Positions 56,301 to 57,868 of a stretch of DNA of 64,000 nucleotides are shown here, one piece after another. Made by a program: the position numbers and the translations under genes. Every line of letters begins with the position of its first letter. The stretch's first letter is position 1. The notes under the pieces are model-generated. The model was not told the origin of the DNA and did no database searches. It worked only from the letters and a program-made list of their open reading frames with translations. Origin of the DNA: Dipteris shenzhenensis (lineage: Eukaryota > Polypodiophyta > Polypodiopsida > Gleicheniales); the NCBI GenBank assembly GCA_047967505.1, contig CM106541.1. One strand, written 5' to 3'.

Positions 56301-57868
56301 AAACAGGCTGATGGTGTATGCCTGTGATAGTTGCAGAAACTGAAACGTAAAGCAATGGTATATGTCATGGTTATGATAACCTTAGCTACATGGAAAACTG
56401 GAAATTGTGAGCTCGTTCTTGTTTTATGGTGTGAAATTTCTATTGTGAGGCATGGTTGAATTTCTCTTGATTTACTTAGCAAATCACAGTGGGGAGGGGA
56501 ATGGCTGAAGAGGTTTTGGCTCCTAACAAACTGGGCTGCTGCAGAACGACGTCGAAGTATAAGGATTTCGATGTTCTTGTAAAGCTCCAATTTGGAGATG
56601 GGTGTATGTGTTCATCAGTTGAAATACGCCATCCTCTGAAATTTGGGGTAAGCTGCACTTCCATGCATAGTTTCATTTGCCCTTTCGTGTGCAAGATTTG
56701 TTTAAAAAATTGTCACTAATTACCGAGTGCTTTTGATTTTTATGGAGTATAATGAAGGTATTCACATCATATGCGTGTCTGTAATTAATGCAAAAGCATG
56801 GAAGGGGCTCGGAGTATTTTAAAAACGCCTAATTTCATGTTTGCGAATGAAAACCCAAAATTCGAAGATAGGGGGTTTGTCAGGGATACGTGCTTTGTAT
56901 TTGTGAGGGCCTTCTGTGAGCATTTTGTGTCTTGACAGCATGCGTGTCTGTAATTAATGCAAAAGCATGGAAGGGGCTCGGAGTATTTAAAAATGCCTAA
57001 TTTCATGTTTACGAATGAAAGCCCAAAATTTGAAGATAGGGGGTTTGTCAGGGATACGTGCTTTGTATTTGTGAGGGCCTTCTGTGAGCATTTTGTGTCT
57101 TGACAGCGTGACATGTTCTTTTACTTCAGAATCGTGAGAGTAAGTTATCCATATTGAAGGCTTATGAATACAAGCACGTTAAGTTCACTAGACAAGCTGT
57201 TTCTGATCTTGCTTCAGGTCTATCTTATAGTGTTCTCATGCTGTTGTTTTTGTCAAACTTCAAACACTCTATGCAATATTGATTGCAATATTATGCATCA
57301 GTTCTAGGGGGGAAATCAAGATTCCACGTTTTTTAAGGATTGTTTTTGCAGATCACTTTTCTGTTAAATTTTTATTCAGTAATATTAAAGTTTTCATCAA
57401 GTTCCTTCTGCATAAATGCCAATTATGAATTTGGATGTTTTTGTGCATATGGCAAAGCAATCTTGGATGGAATTTCTGTAATTGTCTAGTTTGTAAACAT
57501 AAGAGTCATGCCTGTGAAATGCACCTGAAGAACATGTAACATCCATGAATTTTTGTTTTTTCTGTTGATAGGGAGTGGTAGAAAACACAGCGTCACGAAA
57601 CAAAGAGGATCTGGTTGAGACATTGAGAAGTCAAGCAGCTGAAGATGGGGTACTTGGACATAAGCTTCCTATCGAGACAGTTGGTGGGGGGGATGCATAT
57701 AAAGGCTTAACGACTGAGTATGCAATTGTAACCTGCATTGTGAGACATGGGATTTCTCTTGCAGGGGAGCTCATAAAGGTAGAAACTGATAACCTGAAGC
57801 GGCTCAGTGAAGAAAACAAAGATGTAGAGGAAATCATATTGAAGAAGAGCAAGACAGTCGATTCCTGA
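12480..57868 (+). CDS. SRT1: SRT1-type sirtuin (SIRT6/7 class NAD-dependent deacylase), 3' half; eight exons
   Basis: Joined, the exons read as the C-terminal half of plant SRT1. The order is [11 protein letters not shown] and MVIVNLQ (last NAD-binding loops of the sirtuin Rossmann fold), [26 protein letters not shown] with IPPFVRID, then [39 protein letters not shown], and a Lys/Glu-rich tail. The 18-residue spacing between VRID and WTLRV matches my memory of Arabidopsis SRT1. Family role: nuclear chromatin deacetylase acting on histone H3 and repressing transcription and stress genes. The catalytic His and the zinc Cys residues lie in exons not present here. All visible exons are open with good borders, so the gene looks functional. 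Gene body within the window exceeds 45 kb because introns hold nested retroelements. Confidence 0.88.
12559..13613. other. Intron sequence, no recognised element
   Basis: Start of the 5.0-kb intron between exons a and b. AT-rich; nothing identified before the possible LTR at 13614. Confidence 0.5.
13614..15037 (-). mobile_element. Possible solo LTR, about 1.4 kb
   Basis: The segment is bounded by TGTTG (13614) and CAACA (ending 15037), the usual LTR terminal inverted repeat. It is distinctly GC-richer than its surroundings. Read on the minus strand it begins TGTTGGGAAAGTCACC, a typical plant LTR start, and near its other end has a CCGCTGCGGGTATCC motif. No clear 5-bp target duplication is seen, no second copy exists in the window, and the open frames inside have no known domains. 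It could also be another kind of repeat. Confidence 0.4.
15226..15302 (+). pseudogene. LINE-A endonuclease micro-fragment
   Basis: About 75 bp encode [16 protein letters not shown], almost the same as the endonuclease segment of LINE-A copy 1 near 1430-1480. No flanking LINE-A sequence is recognisable, so this is a tiny relic. Confidence 0.7.
15303..17586. other. Intron sequence; no gene; contains a pair of GTTTCGC/GCGAAAC inverted motifs
   Basis: Strongly AT-rich at 15600-16250 and otherwise without coding motifs. A 58-bp stretch at 16349-16406 holds two 16-bp motifs described separately. A polypyrimidine tract precedes exon b. Confidence 0.5.
16349..16406. repeat. Paired 16-bp motifs, reverse complements of each other
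   Basis: GTTTCGCCAGCGAAAC at 16349-16364 and GTTTCGCTGGCGAAAC at 16391-16406. Each is itself an inverted repeat (7-bp arms, 2-base centre) and the two are exact reverse complements. They sit in a 42-bp direct repeat whose flanks (TACCTTGGA / CACCTGGA) also match. Similar GTTTTGCC...GGCGAAAC motifs occur in the MITE-like element at 26181-26461. Confidence 0.85.
17587..17640 (+). CDS. SRT1: SRT1 exon b
   Basis: Acceptor TTTTTTGCAG ends at 17586 and donor GTAAGC begins at 17641. Eighteen whole codons read [18 protein letters not shown], the segment after VNLQ in SRT1 and SIRT6 that forms the last helix and strand of the Rossmann fold. Both borders are phase 0. Confidence 0.88.
17641..18084. other. 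Intron sequence, no recognised element
   Basis: First part of the 22.1-kb intron between exons b and c. It contains a short local repeat of CTATCATATGAA / ACCAGAAACCAGGTATTTG near 17765-17840 and no coding motif. Confidence 0.45.
18085..18264 (+). pseudogene. LINE-B ORF2 3' end, left part (split by TRIM-like element)
   Basis: The trace reads FYEWQNAS...[14 protein letters not shown] and, after a shift, [15 protein letters not shown]. It parallels the C-terminus of the LINE-B copy at 30217-30640 ([29 protein letters not shown]). The sequence stops at 18264 where an LTR begins and resumes at 20507. Confidence 0.7.
18265..18579 (+). repeat. 5' LTR of the small LTR element
   Basis: 315 bp. A TATA-like box (CTATATAAAGG, 18414-18424) lies about two thirds in. 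A CT microsatellite of about 40 bp lies near 18517-18556. Ends TG...CA. Confidence 0.92.
18580..18596 (+). promoter_or_regulatory. Primer-binding site, initiator tRNA-Met type
   Basis: TGGTATCAGAGCAGGTT follows the LTR without a gap. This is the usual plant copia primer site complementary to the 3' end of initiator methionine tRNA. Confidence 0.9.
19610..19825 (+). pseudogene. Possible copia gag relic inside the small LTR element
   Basis: The frame contains [20 protein letters not shown] followed by [15 protein letters not shown]. This resembles the gag (UBN2-type) pattern in which D..A...I......L..I...TAKE.W..L...Y appears. The frame is short and the rest of gag is missing. It may be the last coding trace of the autonomous ancestor. 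Confidence 0.4.
20180..20506 (+). repeat. 3' LTR of the small LTR element
   Basis: 327 bp, preceded by the purine tract GAAGGGGGG. It matches the 5' LTR apart from small indels and substitutions. The TATA-like box is changed to CTATATTAAGG. The CT microsatellite (about 20432-20474) has a GTGT interruption. Confidence 0.92.
20507..20780 (+). pseudogene. LINE-B 3' end, right part with A-rich tail
   Basis: The trace continues the C-terminus started before the LTR element: [16 protein letters not shown], then a degenerate 3' UTR. It ends in an A/G-rich run (ATAAAAAAGAAAGAAAAG, about 20756-20775) that looks like a decayed poly(A) tail. Confidence 0.65.
20781..21489. other. Intron sequence, no recognised gene
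   Basis: AT-rich sequence with no coding motif. Confidence 0.5.
21490..23890 (+). pseudogene. LINE-B copy 3, highly decayed, plus strand
   Basis: ORF1 trace at 21590-21890: [19 protein letters not shown] and RVRVLVLDP, matching ORF1 of LINE-B copy 1 ([29 protein letters not shown]). Endonuclease trace at about 22820-23280: [30 protein letters not shown]. Reverse transcriptase trace near 23770-23880: [14 protein letters not shown]. Much sequence between these is missing or scrambled, and stops are frequent. It ends where LINE-A sequence begins at about 23893. Confidence 0.7.
23893..24570 (+). pseudogene. LINE-A copy 3, reverse-transcriptase C-terminal fragment
   Basis: The trace reads [47 protein letters not shown], then after a duplication [20 protein letters not shown] and [18 protein letters not shown]. 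This corresponds to 3250-3850 of LINE-A copy 1. Left and right junctions with LINE-B and gypsy sequence are abrupt. Confidence 0.82.
24058..24165 (+). repeat. 54-bp tandem duplication in LINE-A copy 3
   Basis: The segment TAGCTAGGCTTGAGAGATAG...CAAACCCTTGGACG is followed by a second version with TTAGCCAGACTTGAGAGATAG. LINE-A copy 1 has this segment once (near 3415-3470), so the duplication is local to this copy. Confidence 0.85.
24575..25255 (-). pseudogene. Ty3/gypsy pol fragment (RNase H to integrase zinc finger)
   Basis: On the minus strand, 25255-25080 reads [38 protein letters not shown], then 25072-24881 reads [20 protein letters not shown] and [10 protein letters not shown], the gypsy RNase H and its end. 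Further on (about 24740-24590) comes [14 protein letters not shown] and [14 protein letters not shown], the integrase H2C2 zinc-finger region. Stops interrupt the frame. It abuts the (CTTT)n end of LINE-A copy 2, which may have inserted into it. Confidence 0.82.
25265..26180 (-). pseudogene. LINE-A copy 2, ORF2 C-terminal zinc finger and 3' UTR
   Basis: The frame at 26038-25691 reads [20 protein letters not shown] and [18 protein letters not shown], closely matching the copy 1 C-terminus near 4200-4375. It then gives an Arg-rich tail. The 3' UTR has a short ATC/TCA-rich simple repeat at 25437-25470 corresponding to the GAT repeat of copy 1 at 4737-4770. Confidence 0.85.
26181..26461. mobile_element. 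MITE-like element with GTGTNAC terminal inverted repeats
   Basis: 281 bp interrupt LINE-A copy 2. Left end GTGTCACAAGAAAC; the reverse complement of the right end is GTGTAACCAGAAAAC. Flanking target duplications are TGGATCCGAGTA (26169-26180) and TGGATCCAAGTG (26462-26473), 10 of 12 matching. The arms are rich in GAAACG/CGTTTC palindromes. The centre is AT-rich with a CT microsatellite (about 26328-26366). There is no ORF. TIR and a duplication of 9 or more bases would suit a Mutator-like non-autonomous element; that class is a guess. Confidence 0.72.
26462..27265 (-). pseudogene. LINE-A copy 2, reverse-transcriptase C-terminal region
   Basis: Minus-strand traces include [20 protein letters not shown] (26586 down) and, near 27260-27160, [14 protein letters not shown] and [11 protein letters not shown]. 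The piece ends at the copia element boundary (27266). Its missing neighbour (YADD region) continues at 29862. Confidence 0.82.
27278..29451 (+). pseudogene. Copia A2 pol (integrase, reverse transcriptase, RNase H), broken
   Basis: Integrase core and C-terminus are at 27278-27850: [48 protein letters not shown]. The hinge follows to about 28180. Reverse transcriptase runs about 28230-29090, with [47 protein letters not shown] and the catalytic YVDD near 28755. RNase H follows to 29451 with [14 protein letters not shown] and [10 protein letters not shown]. Stops fall at 28690 and 29091, and a segment is missing between GDQ and the DSQSA motif. Gag and protease are absent because of the 5' deletion. 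Confidence 0.88.
29612..29861 (+). repeat. 3' LTR of copia A2
   Basis: 250 bp starting TGTAGGCCATCATCTCCTGG and ending TTGAACCTACA. It aligns with the A1 LTRs. A purine tract (GGAGGGGGTT) lies directly before it. Confidence 0.85.
29862..30117 (-). pseudogene. LINE-A copy 2, reverse-transcriptase catalytic segment
   Basis: On the minus strand this reads [33 protein letters not shown] and [21 protein letters not shown]. The YADD catalytic motif is intact. It is bounded by LINE-B copy 1 on the right and copia A2 on the left, which isolate it from the rest of its element. Confidence 0.9.
30217..34115 (-). pseudogene. LINE-B copy 1 ORF2 (endonuclease, RT without YADD, zinc finger)
   Basis: Starts at ATG 34115 with [13 protein letters not shown], then [30 protein letters not shown] and TSDHFPV: a complete plant-L1-like endonuclease to about 33300. 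A stop lies at 33585. Reverse transcriptase begins near 32876: [63 protein letters not shown]. About 32250 the sequence jumps to [10 protein letters not shown], skipping the segment that should hold the QGCP and YADD motifs, so the catalytic centre is deleted. The C-terminal zinc finger [18 protein letters not shown] is at 30801-30749. It stops at 30217. Confidence 0.9.
34112..35600 (-). pseudogene. LINE-B copy 1 ORF1 (DUF4283-type gag-like protein with CCHC knuckle)
   Basis: The trace runs from about 35600: [20 protein letters not shown], then across frameshifts [55 protein letters not shown], and the zinc knuckle [14 protein letters not shown] (34941-34900). A Ser/Pro-rich C-terminus follows. 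Its last codon is followed by TGA at 34114-34112, which overlaps the ORF2 start as ATGA. This is the ORF1 layout of typical plant L1 elements. At least two frameshifts are present. Confidence 0.82.
35640..36260 (-). promoter_or_regulatory. LINE-B copy 1 CT-rich 5' UTR
   Basis: On the element's sense strand this is almost pure C/T for about 600 bp, arranged as degenerate CCCCGCCCCT / CTCCCTCTC units. The same type of tract precedes ORF1 in LINE-B copy 2 (49200-49680). Long proline-rich reading frames in it are artefacts of composition. In LINEs the 5' UTR usually carries the internal promoter; that role is inferred. Confidence 0.75.
36273..37139 (-). pseudogene. LINE-A copy 2, endonuclease end and RT N-terminal half
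   Basis: Minus-strand traces: [19 protein letters not shown] (about 37135-37080), [93 protein letters not shown], then GVKQGCP at the junction. The part of ORF2 between endonuclease and DVPNQ is deleted. Upstream of 37139 the sequence changes to LINE-C. Confidence 0.87.
37190..37790 (-). pseudogene. LINE-C reverse-transcriptase fragment
   Basis: Minus-strand traces: [20 protein letters not shown] and [26 protein letters not shown] (37753-37547), later [20 protein letters not shown] near 37330-37260. This is the LINE reverse-transcriptase N-terminal half ([19 protein letters not shown] motifs). It is related to LINE-B but clearly diverged. Confidence 0.7.
37791..39704. other. Intron sequence, no recognised gene
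   Basis: Last part of the 22.1-kb sirtuin intron. A short direct triplication of ACTTACGTCTTGTGAATTCACA-like units sits near 38990-39050. No domain was recognised. Confidence 0.5.
39705..39801 (+). CDS. SRT1: SRT1 exon c
   Basis: Acceptor TTATGCAG ends at 39704 and donor GTATGT begins at 39802. The exon gives 32 codons plus one base: [20 protein letters not shown] then [12 protein letters not shown]. The donor was chosen over GTATTT at 39782 because only this one joins in frame to exon d and preserves the spacing to WTLRV. It marks the end of the sirtuin catalytic domain. Confidence 0.87.
40167..40249 (+). CDS. SRT1: SRT1 exon d
   Basis: Acceptor TTTCTTTACAG ends at 40166 and donor GTGATC begins at 40250. 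Two bases complete the split codon, then 27 codons: [20 protein letters not shown] and PFIQYVE. This is the start of the plant SRT1 C-terminal extension. Confidence 0.88.
40250..41055. other. Intron sequence, no recognised gene
   Basis: Start of the 15.9-kb intron between exons d and e. No coding motif was identified before the copia fragment. Confidence 0.45.
41056..41571 (+). pseudogene. Copia fragment D (protease end to integrase zinc finger), plus strand
   Basis: The trace reads [20 protein letters not shown] (end of protease region), [59 protein letters not shown]. These are the GAG-pre-integrase domain and H-H-C-C zinc finger with the first integrase Asp (HSD). It ends abruptly at about 41571, where sequence of the opposite orientation begins. 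Confidence 0.8.
41575..41769 (-). pseudogene. Copia element C, reverse-transcriptase N-terminal piece
   Basis: On the minus strand this reads [10 protein letters not shown], then with frameshifts [20 protein letters not shown]-like sequence and [11 protein letters not shown]-like sequence. These are the first residues of copia reverse transcriptase. It abuts the 3' LTR of element B at 41770. The matching upstream part of the same element lies at 52628-53390, so B apparently inserted into C. Confidence 0.65.
41770..42021 (-). repeat. 3' LTR of copia element B
   Basis: 252 bp ending GATGGCCTACA in + orientation. It aligns along its whole length with 52378-52627. The first base is changed, so the expected T of the terminal repeat reads C here. 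Confidence 0.85.
42022..42159 (-). pseudogene. Copia element B 3' tail, left of the A1 insertion
   Basis: Non-coding tail between RNase H stop and LTR, with the purine tract CCATGGAGAAGGGTTTG next to the LTR. It continues the RNase H end found at 48374 once A1 is removed; GTTAC at 42155-42159 is the A1 target duplication. Confidence 0.8.
42160..42395 (-). repeat. 3' LTR of copia A1
   Basis: 236 bp. Compared with the 5' LTR it lacks a 26-bp partly duplicated segment and shows scattered substitutions, so the insertion is not very recent. Confidence 0.93.
42524..45880 (-). pseudogene. Copia A1 pol and gag C-terminus (knuckle, PR, INT, RT, RNase H), broken
   Basis: Gag zinc knuckle [14 protein letters not shown] (45805-45764); protease [12 protein letters not shown] with Asp at 45571; integrase zinc finger [12 protein letters not shown] and [11 protein letters not shown]; core [23 protein letters not shown] and [12 protein letters not shown]; reverse transcriptase [20 protein letters not shown] and the catalytic YVDD (43469-43458); RNase H YTDSDWGG and [13 protein letters not shown], ending FVT at 42524. 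Lesions: stop at 45254, frameshift near 44815, stop at 44014, a deletion of about 45 codons joining IGT to SRITT (43790), and frameshifts near 43620 and 42790. Confidence 0.92.
45881..46757 (-). pseudogene. Copia A1 gag N-terminal and central part, broken
   Basis: ATG at 46757 begins [20 protein letters not shown] with [20 protein letters not shown], the usual copia gag start in which L.G.NY..W...M occurs. The centre has [19 protein letters not shown] and [17 protein letters not shown]. Frameshifts occur after about residue 100 and near 46100. Gag forms the particle that packages element RNA. Confidence 0.85.
46758..48105 (-). promoter_or_regulatory. Copia A1 untranslated leader with two repeat fields
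   Basis: The 1.35-kb leader between primer site and gag has no real ORF. The gag-proximal part (46880-47440) repeats AAGCCCCAAATT-like units about seven times. The LTR-proximal part (47597-48010) repeats CTGTACGG/TGTACGATGG-like units. Both are degenerate. Leaders hold packaging and dimerisation signals in retroelements, but no such role is shown here. Confidence 0.7.
48093..48105 (-). promoter_or_regulatory. Copia A1 primer-binding site
   Basis: On the minus strand TGGTATCAAAGCC follows the 5' LTR after one base. It matches the initiator tRNA-Met type site with one change (GAGC to AAGC). Confidence 0.85.
48107..48368 (-). repeat. 5' LTR of copia A1
   Basis: 262 bp. It contains a short local duplication around CTAGGACTAAGTG / ACATAGGACTAAGTGACC (about 48220-48262) that the 3' LTR lacks. 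The inner end reads TATAGGG in + orientation instead of TGTAGGC. Confidence 0.93.
48369..49061 (-). pseudogene. Copia element B, RT end and RNase H (right of A1)
   Basis: Minus-strand traces: [105 protein letters not shown], ending LVSFVT where A1 inserted. It shares family with A1 but is more diverged. Everything between gag codon about 30 and this point is missing from B. Confidence 0.85.
49062..49160 (+). pseudogene. Inverted copia RT snippet
   Basis: On the plus strand, 33 codons read EVLYGLK, stop, [20 protein letters not shown], the copia motif normally upstream of the B remnant but in the opposite orientation. The junction with minus-strand B sequence is at about 49061. It marks a local inversion or a rejoined fragment. 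Confidence 0.8.
49195..49690 (+). promoter_or_regulatory. LINE-B copy 2 CT-rich 5' UTR
   Basis: Almost pure pyrimidine on the sense strand with CCCC-G-CCCC and CTCCCT units. It is equivalent to 35640-36260 reversed. Proline/serine-only reading frames here are not genes. Confidence 0.75.
49700..50650 (+). pseudogene. LINE-B copy 2 ORF1
   Basis: Traces: [40 protein letters not shown], zinc knuckle [14 protein letters not shown] (49942-49983), a Ser/Pro/Ala-rich linker, then, in another frame after about 50190, [20 protein letters not shown] and the stop at 50648-50650 overlapping the ORF2 ATG. The N-terminal DUF4283 part is shortened compared with copy 1. Confidence 0.8.
50647..51536 (+). pseudogene. 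LINE-B copy 2 ORF2 fragment (endonuclease and RT start)
   Basis: Begins MRIVSWNV with an immediate TAG, then [38 protein letters not shown] and [20 protein letters not shown]. The conserved GGDFN reads GGDSN. After the foreign block, the RT start reads [15 protein letters not shown] and [18 protein letters not shown], then TGVVHGRR at the end. Confidence 0.82.
51131..51314. other. Foreign block in LINE-B copy 2, rich in GAAAC/GTTTC
   Basis: About 185 bp unrelated to LINE-B. Its right half (51215-51305) carries at least eight GAAAC or GTTTC motifs in both orientations, reminiscent of the MITE-like element at 26181-26461. Clear terminal repeats or target duplications were not found. Confidence 0.45.
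51537..52377 (-). pseudogene. Copia element B leader and gag start
   Basis: On the minus strand the primer site TGGTATCAGAGCAGG (52376-52362) is followed by about 760 bp of leader. The gag ATG is at 51601: [11 protein letters not shown], then after a one-codon frame slip ENKLDGTNY. It parallels the A1 gag start. The frame ends at the LINE-B junction at 51536. Confidence 0.82.
52378..52627 (-). repeat. 5' LTR of copia element B
   Basis: 250 bp, aligning with 41770-42021. The outer terminal base is changed (CCTACT for CCTACA). It abuts the integrase-RT linker of element C. No 5-bp target duplication remains between 41765-41769 and 52628-52632. Confidence 0.85.
52628..53390 (-). pseudogene. Copia element C, integrase C-terminal part
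   Basis: Minus-strand traces from 53390: GVSTCP-like and the HGIIH / TTPQQNG-like core end, then [12 protein letters not shown]-like sequence, YEAWTASK-like sequence, [18 protein letters not shown]-like sequence, then [18 protein letters not shown] and [15 protein letters not shown]. These correspond to the integrase core end and the linker to reverse transcriptase. Integrity is poor. The continuation is at 41769-41575. Confidence 0.65.
53391..54079. other. Intron sequence, no recognised gene
   Basis: No coding motif was identified. The copia C trace fades near 53390. Confidence 0.45.
54080..54770. repeat. Degenerate minisatellite with strong hairpins
   Basis: Units of roughly 80 bp with the pattern CCCCAAAATGGTTGTAGA, CCCCCCAA, spacer, TTGGGGGGTCTA, then TTTTTTGGG. 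Units start near 54184, 54265 and 54344, with weaker ones to 54770. The clearest hairpin has 16-bp perfect arms (54193-54208 with 54217-54232) and an 8-base loop. Short reading frames here are not genes. Confidence 0.8.
54771..55149. other. Intron sequence, no recognised gene
   Basis: AT-rich sequence with repeated GCATT/TAGCAT words but no coding motif. Confidence 0.45.
55150..56094 (-). pseudogene. Ty3/gypsy integrase core and C-terminal fragment
   Basis: Minus strand from 56094: [69 protein letters not shown], then after deletions [18 protein letters not shown] and [14 protein letters not shown]. This is the gypsy integrase core with the last catalytic region (ETDGQT). The trace weakens below 55590. 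A Ty3/gypsy family different from the gag at 9034 cannot be excluded. It lies just 50 bp before SRT1 exon e. Confidence 0.8.
56147..56214 (+). CDS. SRT1: SRT1 exon e
   Basis: Acceptor TTGTGTTGCAG ends at 56146 and donor GTAATA begins at 56215. It has 22 codons plus two bases: [20 protein letters not shown] then LR and AG. It follows VE of exon d in phase 0, giving IQYVEVSF as in SRT1. Confidence 0.87.
56545..56647 (+). CDS. SRT1: SRT1 exon f
   Basis: Acceptor CTGCTGCAG ends at 56544, with a branch-point-like CTAAC 22 bases upstream. Donor GTAAGC begins at 56648. One base completes Arg, then 34 codons: [20 protein letters not shown] and [14 protein letters not shown]. The FDxxxKxxxxDGC pattern is conserved in plant SRT1. 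Confidence 0.85.
56771..57107 (+). repeat. 169-bp tandem duplication in an SRT1 intron
   Basis: The unit starting ATGCGTGTCTGTAATTAATG at 56771 recurs at 56940, with only a few differences over its whole length, so it is recent. Each unit ends CTTGACAG, a possible splice acceptor. The second lies 23 bases before exon g. Confidence 0.92.
57130..57217 (+). CDS. SRT1: SRT1 exon g
   Basis: Acceptor TTTTACTTCAG ends at 57129 and donor GTCTAT begins at 57218. It has 29 codons plus one base: [20 protein letters not shown] then RQAVSDLAS. This part is less conserved and recognised by position, splice borders and open frame. Confidence 0.75.
57572..57868 (+). CDS. SRT1: SRT1 last exon h and stop codon
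   Basis: Open from a TTGATAG acceptor (57571) to TGA at 57866-57868: [35 protein letters not shown], then a Lys/Glu-rich end. The frame matches SRT1 tails (LxSLRxxA, then YAxVTxxxxH). Exon g ends with one extra base, so joining at 57572 would break the frame. The acceptor ACACAG at 57590 restores it and would start the exon at 57591. Either the latter is used or exon g has another donor. Confidence 0.75.
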   Translation, partial: GVVENTASRNKEDLVETLRSQAAEDGVLGHKLPIETVGGGDAYKGLTTEYAIVTCIVRHGISLAGELIKVETDNLKRLSEENKDVEEIILKKSKTVDS

